A stretch of DNA of 64,000 nucleotides from Taiwanofungus camphoratus. Taxonomy: Eukaryota; Basidiomycota; Agaricomycetes; Polyporales; Taiwanofungaceae. This document shows positions 11,658-22,927 of this stretch, piece after piece; positions within the stretch are counted from its first letter, which is position 1, and the number at the start of each line of letters is the position of its first letter. The notes beneath the pieces were generated by a model that saw only the letters and a program-made list of their open reading frames with translations, was not told the DNA's origin and made no database searches. The stretch lies in assembly GCA_003999685.1 (NCBI GenBank), contig CP021222.1, positions 3,038,001-3,102,000 of the forward strand, in the 5' to 3' direction. A program made the translations under genes and the position numbers.

Positions 11658-14164
11658 CCATATAGTTTTCACTGTACTGGAACTTGATATTTCATAGGCA
11701 TGCAAACACTATTGCTTGATGTTACAGAAGTCAATGATTGAACGATTCAAATTCTGCACTAGCACGAAAAGTCGTTAGTCTCTAAGGATTGGAAGTCATG
11801 ACTGCCGATCGCCATAAAAGCAGTGACTAAATCAGCCATACAACTGGTCGATATTGAGAGAACAGCGATGTCGTTGACGGTTCTTTGCTCTTTCTGTCTT
11901 GGTGAATTACACCCGTACATTTATTGTGGCGGCAACATGGTGAATTCACATACGTAGCCGCCAGTCACCGTGAAATGGTGTTGGAGCCATTAGCCAGGGT
12001 GACACTCTGAATGCGACAGTAGTGCCATACCTGCCAACCTTGATTTCATCGGCCCGAATGAGGGAGACCAAGGAAGTCACAGGTGCCACCGTTTGATATA
12101 AGGGCATGCGCACACTGCGGCCTCGCAAAATGTGATTTCCTCTCTGGTTACGGTTGAAAATGGGTTTCCGCGACTACAAAGCAGTAGCAGCAGCAGACAG
12201 AATCGAGCCCAATGACATCGTCTGTCGCAAGTGTTGTCTGCCTGGACAAATACAAATACCCAATATCGGCAGCCAGACGTGATAGAAGTACTTAGCCGGG
12301 GGACGACTTATTTGTTCCCAGTTAGCCCGGGAGGGAGGCTGCGGTTGAAAACTACTGCAGCTACGAGCCTTCCCTTCGCGGATTCTTGATGTGCCGTGCT
12401 TCGCCATAATGCCAGCACTCACATAGCGGTGTATATTTTCAAGATAGTCCTTCGCTGAGGATAGGCCTTTCGCTCTTTGTCCGGGCCCGCCTCAATTAAT
12501 TGCCAACATGAATGTAAGACCGCTCACTGCACCGATAACGAGGATAGATTGGTGGGCTCCGGACTCACCCGCCTTCACTGCAGTCCTGAAGCAAGCGGTT
12601 AGGAAGCGCTACCAGGAAACCAGAAGGCGTAAGTGTTGGAACCCTGCGCGTGTAAGCCCAACATATCATGCAGCACACGTGTTGATATGGTGAGCAGATT
12701 GAGGTATTGAGCAGCGTGGAAAATAGACGCGCTGTGATCCGGGCTGTGAAGACTCGTGTAGGTTGGGCGAAGGGTAGGGTGGCTAGAGGGTGCAGCGGGG
12801 ACAATGCGCGGTTTGTGTATTGAAAGGGTGATAGGCATGCCTAATACACCGGTCACAAGGGGATAAAAATTGTCCGTTCCCCTGTGCACAATAATTAGTA
12901 TCCGAAGGTCCCAAGACAGCTCATCGACTCATTCGGAAATGACCGCTGCGATACAGCGATGATGATGCACGTCAGGCCTGGCCCGGCGCCTTCAAAAAAA
13001 AAGAGCTTTTGAAGAACCCGTTGTTCCGGGGGATGCCAGCAATAGTCTGCTTAGAAGTGCTTCTGCTATCTTCCCTATACCTATCATGTTAACAAGCGGA
13101 ATATGCAAAGCATTCGGAGACTATGAGGAATTTCATGTCATCTTAGTCCCCCGGAGGCCACAGGCAGATAACAGACCATCCAAAGGTAATATTTACCTGC
13201 GAGAGCACTATCAATGAAGTGCCCATCGGACACAGTTGTAAAGCCCTGCAGACCTACTCGGGCGTCGACCAATGATGTAGCAGGGTCCTGAATATCACAT
13301 TGCCACCTTCGTCGCTCTACATACAGCTGCTTGTGTATCGCCAGTGTGCCCGCCGCAGGTAGGCACGATGCCTAGGACCGGTACACAGACCTGGCAATAT
13401 GAAGCCTTTCACCTGGTATCGTAAAAACCGGCGCAAATAGTAGCTTGGCCAGCGGGCATGCCACAGAGTTGCTGAACCGGTGAGAAGTACTGAACTGAGG
13501 GTCCTGGCGGCGGAACAAGTGTATCAGACTGCAGGAAGCCGGATCATGTAGGCGAGTGAGGATACGGATGTTACATTGTGTACGGTCGGATAAGCACGTA
13601 TTGTCATCCGATGGTATACGCTCTAACCTCCATTGATCACATCAATGACAGAAGCAGATACAATGGGTATTTCAAAAACTCCGATAGGTTAGGGAGGAAG
13701 GAAAAAAAGGAGAAAAAAGCATTCAAGTTCCGTGGAGATTGCAGAGACGAGTTCTCACCTCCTGACTTGACTACAGTACCATGTTGCAATTAAATTGAGT
13801 GGATCAGACGATCCATCTATACGAGAGTCTCGGAGTCAGTGAAGGGACATTTTAAAGTATTTGTCTGCCACAAATCAGTTATGGCCTTGAGCTTCTCGGC
13901 CGCAAGCGATTGAAAACCTGCAGTCAGAAAGTTATCTCGACCTCGGTACTATGTCCGTTGCTGAAGGCTAAGTCTTGCTCATTCAGATCGTGCATCAAGA
14001 AAACCAGAAATCTACTGACGGGCTGACGTCAATTTCAGAGGCCGTCAGTAGTAGTCGTCATTATGTAAACACCAATAGAATTGATATGTTTCAATATTCA
14101 ATAACATATGACAGTAGCACTCAAGAAGCCATTGAGATGTGCACATGTGCAACCCCAGAAGGGA
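11658..14164. other. Gene-poor stretch
   Basis: These 2.5 kb lack a plausible gene. The longest open frames are under 105 codons, show no family resemblance and do not chain through splice sites. I found no tRNA, rRNA or inverted repeat. A purine-rich tract occurs near 13688-13722. The stretch ends at the left terminus of the MITE-like element, so it may be a decayed, transposon-prone region. Confidence 0.5.
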
Positions 14165-14171
14165 GTATATC

Positions 14172-14203
14172 AGGACCCCCGATAATTCCTATAAGAGGCT
14201 TGT
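14172..14203 (+). repeat. Left terminal inverted repeat of the MITE
   Basis: 32 bp matching the right end in reverse complement with two mismatches. It starts AGGACCC and ends GGCTTGT. Confidence 0.85.
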
Positions 14204-14966
14204 GGGTAGTCCGGACACGAACTGGACCCTCGGGGACTGAGGCTAGGTCAAAGTCCGGACAAGTGGATCCCTCAAGTCCAAAATAGCTTGTCGAAATGTC
14301 CAGACATTTGATGTTCCAGGACCGGGGACTGCTAAGTATCCGGACAAGTCCGGACCCGACAGATCGGTCGTTGGGGTCCTCTACATGCATGGATAGAGAC
14401 TTAGAGTAGCCGGGACAAGTAATATGCACCTTTCGTCACCCGAATGTCACATACATCGTCTGTGGCGTTGTCTTGCGTCTGTGCTTGATCTCCCAGAAGG
14501 CAATTGCCATATTTCAGACTCGAAGTTTCTTCTTTCACCAGCGACTTCCTTCCTATGCCTCTTGTGAGCACTGTCAAATTCAAATCGAATAAGTTCTCCA
14601 GTCAGCGCAAATCTGTACAAATGCTCAAAAGCAGTCTGAAGAACAACACGGTGATGGCCTTGTTACGAAAGTGAGACAAACGTGGTCAGGATGAGATGGT
14701 TATGGAAGATGGGCAAGACTGAGTTTTGACGGATGTAGCAAGATGTTTTCAACTTAAGCAGACGTAGGTAAGAGGTATATTGAGAAAAAATAGCTAGTAT
14801 ACATAGGCTAGACAAGCATTCAAGGATTTTTGAGGCCTCCCGGGGAGGCCCCTCGGATAGTCCGGACATAAAAATGCACAAACCCCAAGCTAGTCGGGCA
14901 TCCGGACATGAAACCCCCAAAATTGGGAAAATTGTGTCCGAACTCGAGAAATTGGCAATTTTTCCG

Positions 14967-14998
14967 ACAAGCCTCTTATAGGGATTATCGAGGGTCCT
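14967..14998 (-). repeat. Right terminal inverted repeat of the MITE
   Basis: Reverse-complement partner of the left terminus (30/32 identical). It is followed directly by TA and then the GTATAT direct repeat. Confidence 0.85.
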
Positions 14999-15293
14999 AG
15001 TATATCTCGGTCAGGAGGCTGTCAGGTGACCAGTGATTTCTATCCGTTCTCAATCGTCATTCCGGTCATTAGACTGTTGGGGTTTTTTTTTTCAAGTCTG
15101 TTTTAGCAGTACTATACTTACAATGTCGGATCCACACCCAGATCAAGTTGGCCTAGAGAATCGGCAATGTGTTACATCGGTGTGACGAGGTCGTCGTCGG
15201 ATTCACAAGTCCGCGCGCACGGCAATATTATTATTACTGTATCGTTGCTGCCGAGAGATTGTTTTCCGATCTGACGGAATCAAGTTCAAGACC

Positions 15294-17402
15294 ATGTCAT
15301 CGCGCGCTGTCCCGAGGTCCACGTCTGACAAACGCAATAAAAGGCGCCCTCTTACGAATGGCCATTGCAAGTCTCCGCTTGAACCGCTCGGTTGTGTACA
15401 TAAGCTCTCGCGCTTCCTTTCCAGCGCAACCAGCATGGACTCCTCGCTCCTCGTCGCGGTGGTCGTCCGTGTCACCATCGCCCTCATAACGTGCACCTTT
15501 TTCCAGCCAGACGAATACTTCCAATCTCTCGAAGTGGCTCACCACTTGGTCTTTGGCTATGGGCACCTCACCTGGGAGTGGTTGTCCCCCCATCCCATCC
15601 GAAGCATATTTTATCCGGCGCTGAACGCGCCAATATATTGGTTGTTGAAGGTGTCTGGGCTGGACGATACGCAGCTTCTGGTGGGTACGTGTTATTCGTC
15701 TTAAAGGGGTGTAGAGTAATAACGACCGTGTCGTGTGCAGATTTGGGGTCCAAAACTTCTGCATGGTCTCTTCGCCGCCGGGACCGACATATGGCTTTGT
15801 GAGCTGACAGCGAACGTGATTGGTGAGAGATACGTCTCGTCAGCAGTCAGTGAGGCATCAGACGAGGGGCGACAGACGCTGATTCCTTTCGCAGTTGTTT
15901 CTGTCGTTGACATCGTTCTTCCACGGCCTTTCACTGTCTCGGACAATGTCAAACTCCCTCGAGACCACTCTGACAACTATGGCACTAAGCTACTTCCCAT
16001 GGGACCCCACCGTATTATTGCAAAGGTGAGAGAGAGAGGGGCGCGTCTCCGACGTCACATGATCCGAGACTAGGACTGAACAATTTGTAAAGGAGAGATC
16101 TCCAAAAGATGATCGTGTGCCTTGCACTCGCTTGTGCTGTGAGGCCCACTAACGCCGTCATCTGGGTGTACATGCTCGGTGTCCTCCTATGGCGACTGCG
16201 TCAATACCCAGGATATATGAGAACTGTATTGACCGACATCTCGATTATAGGGTATTTTTTTTCCAGCTTTGGATCGACCAAGTGTGTCACTGACTGGGCT
16301 ATGCAGCATGATCGCATTATTATTATTTTTTATGCTCGATTGGACCTACTACGGTATCGCCACCTTCACGCCTCTCAATTTCCTGCGCACGAACCTTTCT
16401 TCAGTGTCTTTATTCTACGGAGCCAACTCGTGGCATTATTATCTCTCGCAAGGCATTCCTATTCTCTGTATGACCACCATCCCCTTCGTCCTCCATGGCG
16501 TGTGGCTCGCAATTCATTCTGAAGACTTGGAAGTGAAAACCATGCTCGGACTGATTGCTTGGACTATCAGCGTGTACTCCTTGGCAGGCCACAAGGAGTG
16601 GCGGTTCCTCCATCCAATATTACCTCTTATGCATGTCCTGGCTGCGAAGTCGCTGGTTGACTCGTATTATGCTAAAGTTGCGGCGAGACCGAGCTCTAGT
16701 CCGCGCAGACACCACTTACTGTGTCTTCCTATCCGCCTGTCGCACCTCGCCCTTCTCCTGCTTCCCATCCCTGCGTTGGTATACGTGGCGCTGTTCCATT
16801 CTAGAGGCCAGATTGACGTGATGTACTATCTAAGAAGCCTGCCTTCCGAGGACGTCCATTCTATCGGCTTCTTGATGCCCTGTCACTCTACGCCATGGCA
16901 AGCATATCTCCACAGACCAGAATGGGCGGACGAAGGGAAGGTGTGGGCTCTGGGCTGCGAGCCACCACTGGCGTAAGTACCAGTCTTTACAGTTGCTCGC
17001 CGTCATCACTGAATTTATAATACCAGAGGTGAGGATGTGACTGTATACAAGGACCAGACAGACGTCTTCTACGAGTCTCCGTCCGAGTATTTAAAAAACC
17101 ACTTTCCCGATCAAGTCAACACGACCTTTCCGCCTTCACCCTTCCCCAGGTCGAGGCCGGGCCTTCGCTGGTCGACGAGTACACATTGGCAGCATGAGTG
17201 GCCGCAGTATATAGTCCTCTTTGGAGCGCTTCTCAGGGATGAAGAGGTCCGAGAAACGCTGGAGCACAGAGGATATGAGGGAGTCTGGAAGAGCGAACAT
17301 GGATGGGAGGGCGATAGGAGAAGGCAAGGCGGGGTTAGGGTTATGCGGTTCAGGCCTGCTCCGGAAAGGCCTGCTTCCCTTGTAGCACAGAGTCTCGACT
17401 AG
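15294..17402 (+). CDS. GPI10: GPI mannosyltransferase 3 (PIG-B/Gpi10, GT22 family)
   Basis: Six exons (15294-15680, 15741-15845, 15895-16025, 16093-16251, 16307-16972, 17027-17402) give 607 residues. The first membrane segment is followed by FFQPDEYFQSLEVAHH, the luminal motif of GT22 dolichol-phosphate-mannose transferases. Later come CAVRPTNAVIW, DWTYYGIATFTPLNFL, NSWHYYLSQGIP and HKEWRFLHPILPL, all typical of PIG-B. It adds the third mannose to the GPI anchor precursor in the ER membrane. A frame change near the poly-T at 16254-16262 first looked like a frameshift. A 55-nt intron (16252-16306) restores the frame exactly. Met at 15435 (MDSSLLVAV) is an alternative start just before the first hydrophobic segment. 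Confidence 0.93.
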
Positions 17403-17793
17403 TTATTTGTATATTCTGGAGGCATCATTGATATTGCCGCCGCAGAGGGCCACACCTGGGTACGGCTATCAGATAACTTTGACGTGAACATTGTGCAACG
17501 TTGAAACGTCGAAGGGGGGTTCCGGTCTTTGAGACGACCCGTCCCGGGTTCATAGGCTTCGTCAAGACCTTGCGAAGCCAGCACAGGCACTCGAGCTTCA
17601 ACCTTGAGGACGGTTGAGACCTGCTCCCGAGCCGTAGCCCTCGTCCAGACTTTGGTCTCGATGGTATTCTCCGTCGCAGTACTACCGCACGCCTGCAGGT
17701 CGCAAGAATATGCTCGGGATATAAATTGAGCACCACGACCGGCGTCGGAATGGGCAGCCGTCGCCCAAATCCTTTCCACACAGCTTATACCAC
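17403..17793. other. Intergenic spacer
   Basis: A 391-bp GC-rich spacer between two plus-strand genes. I see nothing in it beyond likely UTR and promoter. Confidence 0.45.
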
Positions 17794-18978
17794 ATGCCCG
17801 AGACATCCTCGCTCCCCATCGAGCTCTGGCTGCAGATATTCCGCTGGGCAACGATATCGCCGCTGACCCACCGTCTTCGCGCCACCACCTACAGCCCCTT
17901 CGACACGGCGCCCATCGCGGCGCGTGATGAGGCGATGAGGACCAAGGCGACCCTGGTGCTCGTCTGCAAGCAATGGCGGAGGTTGACCATGGAGCTGTTG
18001 TACGAGGACGTGCAAATGGGATGCCCGGAACAGCTTCAGAGCGTCCTGGAGGGCAAGTCGTTGGACGGGGGGGACGAGCCGAGGAGCGTTTCAGAGTGCA
18101 GCCGCTGGGTCCGTCGCGCATGTCTGCCCTACTCCAGTTCCGCCACGACGACTGCCCGTCCTCTCAAAGCAGTCCGGCTGCTCGAGCAGTGTCCGTATCT
18201 TGAGACTCTGGTCAGAATGGACGCCGCTCCGGGCGACATGCTGAGCTTCGAGTTCGCGGCGGACTGCCCGCCCCTGGTCTCGCTGAAACGCCTTGACTGG
18301 TGGCACCATGGCGAAGCTGCACGCACGGGGGGCATCAACTCGCTGTCCGACGTCCTCCGCGCCGCTCCTAATCTCCAGTACCTGTCGCTAGGCGGGTTTG
18401 TCACCAAGAACTTCCTAGCGCCAGGCCCTCCCGTCCCTCTTCCGTCCCTCACGACCCTCCGCATCCTCCGAATGAACGTGCTGTTCGTGCTGCAGATGTG
18501 TCGCTGGTCCATGCCGGTCCTGACACACCTGATCATAGACACCGTCGAGGATATCTACATGCTGGAGTCATTTTGGGAGAAATTCGGCGCTCAGATACGG
18601 ACCGTCGAACTAGGCCATAGCCTCAAATACTACATCCGTGACAGCCTCTCGATGATCCTTCCCGGCTGCCCCAATTTAGAAGAGCTCAACTATTATGTGC
18701 ACTTCACCGCCGTGCCATATCCCTTCCACGAGGCGCATCCTTTATTGACCACCGTTGGCCTGCACGCTCATGCGACTTCGTTCATTCCTGTCGGCAGCAC
18801 GGAGTACTGGAGAAGAATTGAAGACCACTTTGCGGTGCTCAGCCGCCCTCTGTTTCCCGCTCTAAAAAAGATCGTGCTGTATGGTGACTGGGATGCGGTC
18901 ATGACCGATGTGCATTTCCCATCTCTAGTACAAACTCTACTTGCTCGTGGTTGCAGGCTGGAGCGGTCGGAGAACTGA
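17794..18978 (+). CDS. F-box-like protein with leucine-rich C-terminal part
   Basis: A single uninterrupted frame of 394 codons, unusual in this intron-rich window. The N-terminus SLPIELWLQIFRWAT is a typical F-box-like helix as seen in Agaricomycete F-box proteins, followed by VLVCKQWRRLTMELLYEDV. The remainder contains irregular leucine-rich units such as PNLQYLSLGGF, PSLTTLRILRM and PNLEELNYY, which would form a substrate-binding solenoid. Such proteins act as adaptors in SCF ubiquitin ligases. They are numerous and fast-evolving in Agaricomycetes, so the target cannot be guessed. Confidence 0.75.
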   Translation: MPETSSLPIELWLQIFRWATISPLTHRLRATTYSPFDTAPIAARDEAMRTKATLVLVCKQWRRLTMELLYEDVQMGCPEQLQSVLEGKSLDGGDEPRSVSECSRWVRRACLPYSSSATTTARPLKAVRLLEQCPYLETLVRMDAAPGDMLSFEFAADCPPLVSLKRLDWWHHGEAARTGGINSLSDVLRAAPNLQYLSLGGFVTKNFLAPGPPVPLPSLTTLRILRMNVLFVLQMCRWSMPVLTHLIIDTVEDIYMLESFWEKFGAQIRTVELGHSLKYYIRDSLSMILPGCPNLEELNYYVHFTAVPYPFHEAHPLLTTVGLHAHATSFIPVGSTEYWRRIEDHFAVLSRPLFPALKKIVLYGDWDAVMTDVHFPSLVQTLLARGCRLERSEN

Positions 18979-19268
18979 TAGAAAAACTCGTGCATGCGTG
19001 CCATATGTTAGATTGTTGTGTCTTTCATGATTCTGCCTTATGTATGCTTCTCTTCTTCTAGAGCCTTTGCAGTCTGTTTCTCGTAGCTGTCCGCGTTCGT
19101 GCTATGTCAATACATATATACATAATTTGCCGCTACAACAGCTAGCGCTATGAATTCCGAAACCGCCAATACCACAAGAGAGGAAGACAAATTAATGCGG
19201 GGGGCGATGAGTGCGTGGCATCGCGTATCTGTCACCAATCGAAGCCTGCCGAGTTTGGTGGTCAGTAT

Positions 19269-20975
19269 TTATAGTCTTCGCATCCTCCTGCGAGAAACGT
19301 GTTGGTTCTGTGAGGCAGAGTGAGCAGATTCCTCAGTCGGCTGACGACGACTGTGTATAGGAACCTGCTCCTCCTGTCCCTGAGGACCGCGGAAATTTTG
19401 GTGAATCGAGTACATTGCAGGAGGACGTCCCACTACGGGCGGAACATTTGGCAGAGAAGTGTAGCTCACGCCGGGTGGTAACTGGGTGGTAGAGGGGCCT
19501 ATATTTAATGCTGGGGGCAGACGACCAACCATACCTGCAGAGACTCAGTTAAATAGAAACGGAACCGACACGTCGACGAACCATACAAAGGCCGGGACGT
19601 GTCTGGCCCACATCTCGTGCGGATGCCATGTGTAGGCAGATGATCGTCGCTGGGCGCATCATTGGTGACAGGAGAATGCGCCGCAGAGACTTGCTGTGAC
19701 GCGCGGGCGCGGCAGTCGTGGCACAGCCTTTCCTGCAGTGCAAGGCCCGTCCGCCGATTTATCCGCCCACCACAACGTAGGCAGGTTGGATGATTTCCAA
19801 GCATGCTATTTGGGACGGTCCAGAAGGGGTAGGAAGCTTCCACTTCCGAGCCATTTCTCGAATGATTAGAGCTGCTTGACTCTTGAGACAGACCGTCCAT
19901 CGGCCCAAATATGAGGTCAGAACTGTAACGGCTGTTGGCACTACTTCGAGTGGACCCAGTATTAGAGCTGCCCGAGCTATTACTCGAGTCTGATAAATAA
20001 AACCGCGGTCGGTCCCTGGTCTGCATAGGGTTTGTAGGGATTGGTATCGGAGCAGTATGACTTGGTTGATTTGACGGAGGCCGGTCCATGTGCAAAGCCG
20101 TTCGAAATTCGTGAATTGCAACACAAGTGAGGGCGAAATAGATTGGAGAGCAGTTCTAGGGAGAATATCTGGATGACGACTTCTTATACCTCGCACGCTT
20201 CAAATCAAGTGCACCCATATGTCCATATGGCAGATATCCCGACACTTGCCTATTCAAGGAGAATTTGGGAGCAGAGACAAAATTCTCCCACCGCATCTGA
20301 TTAAGGAAGGCAAGTTCAAGGAGTGGAAAAGTCATGTACACTCCGTCCGCCACCGCCAACTAATAGTTGTTGGAGTCGCCGGGATTTCTGCATCATCATA
20401 TTCGTCATTGAACACCCTTCGATGATTTTATCGACTGATCACGGACCGCAGAATAATGGGCGATCACAATGGGGATGCATAGATTTACCCTAATAGGCAG
20501 GCTCGCATCCACATATACCAGCGCTTGTCTTTGGTACCAAAGGGAGGTTCCTGCGCTAGGATAAAGGAGATGCTCTCCTAAGACACAGAACCACGGGAAT
20601 GGAACCTTCGCGGAGAATGCCAGTCCCTTGAATCACAGCACCAGTCCATAGCCACACTGATGGCCTTCCTCCCGAAGCCCGAGGACTGTAAGTACCAGCA
20701 AGGAGTATGGTGCTTCTGCGCCTTCGGTCACTGACATCTAGACGGTCAATGGTTCCTATCTTGATGCTGAGTAGCAGGCGCAGGGATGAAGTGAGGACTC
20801 GCCTGCCACACCCACGAAATCACATGCAGTCGTCCCAGAATTGGGCAGGGCACCAATAAAGCCATAGGGACACAGGACATGACGGCGGCGATGAGACACA
20901 GCGCCCGTTTGAGGTAGTCGGCCTTATATGCACCTGACATAACGGAAAAGGCAGTCGTTGTATTGCACCGCTCCC
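19269..20975 (-). CDS. Unresolved multi-exon gene: hydrophobic 5' part, Ser-rich tail with a CxxC pair
   Basis: I do not recognise this gene and could not fix all its splice sites. The best-supported part is the 3' half: about 20088-19570, starting near MDRPPSNQPSH. It is a Ser/Asn-rich region with CLRCGGRINRRTGL...LCHDCRA, a likely zinc-binding CxxC pair. A Pro-rich last exon (19532-19269) ends RRRMRRL. Upstream on the same strand are hydrophobic or coding-like frames: RALCLIAAVMSCVPMALL (about 20920), VPFPWFCVLGEHLLYP (about 20600) and FNDEYDDAEIPATPTTISW (about 20400). These could be transmembrane and loop exons of one membrane protein, or two genes. Transcript data would be needed to define exons. 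Confidence 0.35.
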
Positions 20976-21751
20976 GCCACATTCACAAAAGATACACAAG
21001 GCCTGTGCACGCCCATTGTTTCTCAGAATGCATGCTCTAATCTATCCGCACCACTTCGCACATGCAATAGGTACCGCTTGTCGAAGTTCGCAGAATATGA
21101 CACTGCATTCGTCGCTGGCTTTCGATACAGTGGTTCCCGTAAGCGCCTGGAGACTGCGGCTGCAGATCGCCAATCTCCGCGGGAAAACAATCTTCGTGAT
21201 GCACTCACTTCTGTCAGTAAAGGGTCATCAACAGATGTTTCGGTGATCAAGTTGAATTGTCCAGTATCGCAGTTGAGCCTGGGTGAGTCTGGGTCATCGT
21301 CGGATGATGAAGTCTCGAAGCCTATTGGTGGAAGATATCTTCAGTCGCGGCGCGACGGGAGCCACAGAATTATCTGCAGATTCTGATTGAAAGGACCTTT
21401 CGTCCCAAGTGTGAGGATTACGCAGAACTATTTGAGAAAGGTAAGTCTTTCACAGGTAATGAAACTTATTATTTCGATCATCCGTAATGAGCTGTAAGTT
21501 AGAACTAATAATTGGAAACTCGCGGGACAACTCACAGAACAAAATCTTGGATATGTCATGTTATTGTTGCATTCTACGCCAGACAGGCAAACCCACTTCA
21601 TTGCCAACGGCTGAGAACGGTCACGACTAACAGAGTGCAGCTTTGAAGAGGATCCTTGTATCCCCATACACAACGTTTCCACCCACAAGAGGGGTTTGTA
21701 TTGCACAGTATATTAGAATAGACACTGTAATTAGCTTCAGCACAATACTCG
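20976..21751. other. Uncertain stretch, possible 5' exons on the minus strand
   Basis: Minus-strand open frames near 21020-21340 (for example RRLREPLYRKPATNAVSY) look coding-like but cannot be chained with confidence. They may belong to the unresolved gene to the left or to nothing. The mS38 3' UTR must also lie here. Confidence 0.3.
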
Positions 21752-22601
21752 TCACCGTCCAATCTTCACCCTTTGAGCACGCGAAAGCTGTTACAAGGAA
21801 CTCGTTAGTCACAGAATCGGAATAAAATTGCAAGGGTTCCCATACTCGTCGACGCTTCTTCAGTCTGGGCGGAAGATGAGTATCGGATAGCCAACAGAAA
21901 GGCTAACGAAAGATAAACACTCACTTATGCTTCTTCATCTTCTTTCGACGCTTCCTCTTCGTGCTGTCCATGAGTACCTCAAATTCAGCCTCAGCCAATC
22001 GTACTTCGTCTGCTCTACCCTCTGTGACATCGAGCCCCAGTCGCTTGAGCGTACCCTCCCACGCCATCGATGCCCCTATCCTATTCACAACCATTGCTCT
22101 CGCGAGCTGCCGCGCGGTATCTGCATCTGCCTCCAGAGAGGCCTCAGGCGGATCATCAAATTTACTCAAACTCGATGCCTCCGGCGAAGGACCTGGTGGT
22201 AAAGTGAATGGTGCCGGAATGGACTCAAAAATGGAGGACACAGGTTGCGATATAGTAAGAAGAGGGCGATGCAAGGAGAAGAATTGGTGTAGCTTGAGAT
22301 CATGCGGATTGATGGAAGGATGAACAGCGATGGCAGATGTGAAGCTTGGGGAGGCCGCCGTCAAAGACGAGCCTTCTGGCGTTGTCGTCCCACCAGAGGA
22401 TTGCGATGAAGGCTGGTCCTTACCAGCCCCGGATGATGAGGCATCGCCATTCGTATTAGATGCGTCAACCTTCTTCGTCGATGGTGCCACCTTGGGCGGC
22501 TTTGCAGAGTTGAAGTAACGACCTCCGCCTGGCTTTGAGAACACGGAATACGCTCTGCGAGTTGCTGGGAATGGCCTCAGCAGGTGGGCCAGTACAGCCA
22601 T
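21752..22601 (-). CDS. Mitochondrial small-subunit ribosomal protein mS38 (Cox24/AURKAIP1 family)
   Basis: Exons 22601-21925, 21864-21846 and 21787-21752 total 732 nt and give 243 residues. The N-terminus (MAVLAHLLRPFPATRRAYSVF) is an Arg-rich mitochondrial presequence, followed by a Ser/Thr/Pro-rich linker. The C-terminal signature is assembled across two introns: DSTKRKRRKKMKKHK from exon 1, LKKRRR from a 19-nt exon, and LSRAQRVKIGR from a 36-nt last exon. This very basic tail defines the mS38/COX24 family, which binds 12S/15S rRNA in the mitochondrial ribosome and in yeast affects COX1 mRNA processing. If exon 1 is read without the small exons the signature is truncated, so automatic annotation is likely to miss the end. 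Confidence 0.9.
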
Positions 22602-22927
22602 GGAGAGCGATGGATGCAGTCCACACAGCCTACAGGTCGCGAGGAGGAACAGGAAGACAAACCCATGTGCACGTGGCGCGCCTTTGCGCGTTGTGGCACC
22701 CGAGCCTCCCCTTCCAGCTCAGCTGTCTACTTAAATAAATCCGTCGATAGGAGTGAAGAACAGAAACGGTAATACGTTGCTGGAACCAGACACTACATGC
22801 GATAAATAGTCCTTACAATTGGTATATACTGTTCCATCAGCCATAATTAAATGCACAACAACAGAGTCGACGACGAGCACGAAAAATGTACGAGGATGAT
22901 ACAGAAAGAGCTCTCGTAGTGGAAGCT

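Larger units (their letters stand above)
14171..14999. mobile_element. MITE-like non-autonomous DNA transposon
   Basis: The two ends are inverted copies of each other. On the left 14172-14203 and on the right the reverse complement of 14967-14998 agree at 30 of 32 positions, both running from AGGACCC to AGAGGCTTGT. The hexamer GTATAT flanks both sides (14165-14170 and 15000-15005), as expected of a target-site duplication (5 or 6 bp). Inside both ends lie copies of TCCGGAC (14210, 14254, 14339, 14349, 14861, 14901), most followed by A, like subterminal transposase-binding sites. No open frame inside resembles a transposase, so it would depend on an element elsewhere. The superfamily is unclear: the TAGGACC/CAGGACC tips recall hAT-type ends, but the duplication is not 8 bp. 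Confidence 0.8.

Noticed and set aside
12174-12889. Short frames in the gene desert, both strands
   Set aside because: No motif, no splice partners and length expected by chance.
14171-14999. hAT superfamily assignment for the MITE
   Set aside because: The tips look similar but the flanking direct repeat is 5-6 bp, not 8 bp, so I left the superfamily open.
16245-16320. Apparent frameshift at a poly-T tract in GPI10
   Set aside because: A 55-nt GT-AG intron at 16252-16306 restores frame and yields a continuous membrane segment (IIGMIALLLFFMLDW).
17399-18121. 240-codon minus-strand frame
   Set aside because: Mostly opposite the F-box gene's 5' end, Arg/Pro-rich, no homology.
21627-21833. Hydrophobic 68-codon minus-strand frame starting MQFYSDSVTNEF
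   Set aside because: It is an intron plus 3' UTR readthrough of mS38; splicing at 21788-21845 gives the expected family ending instead.
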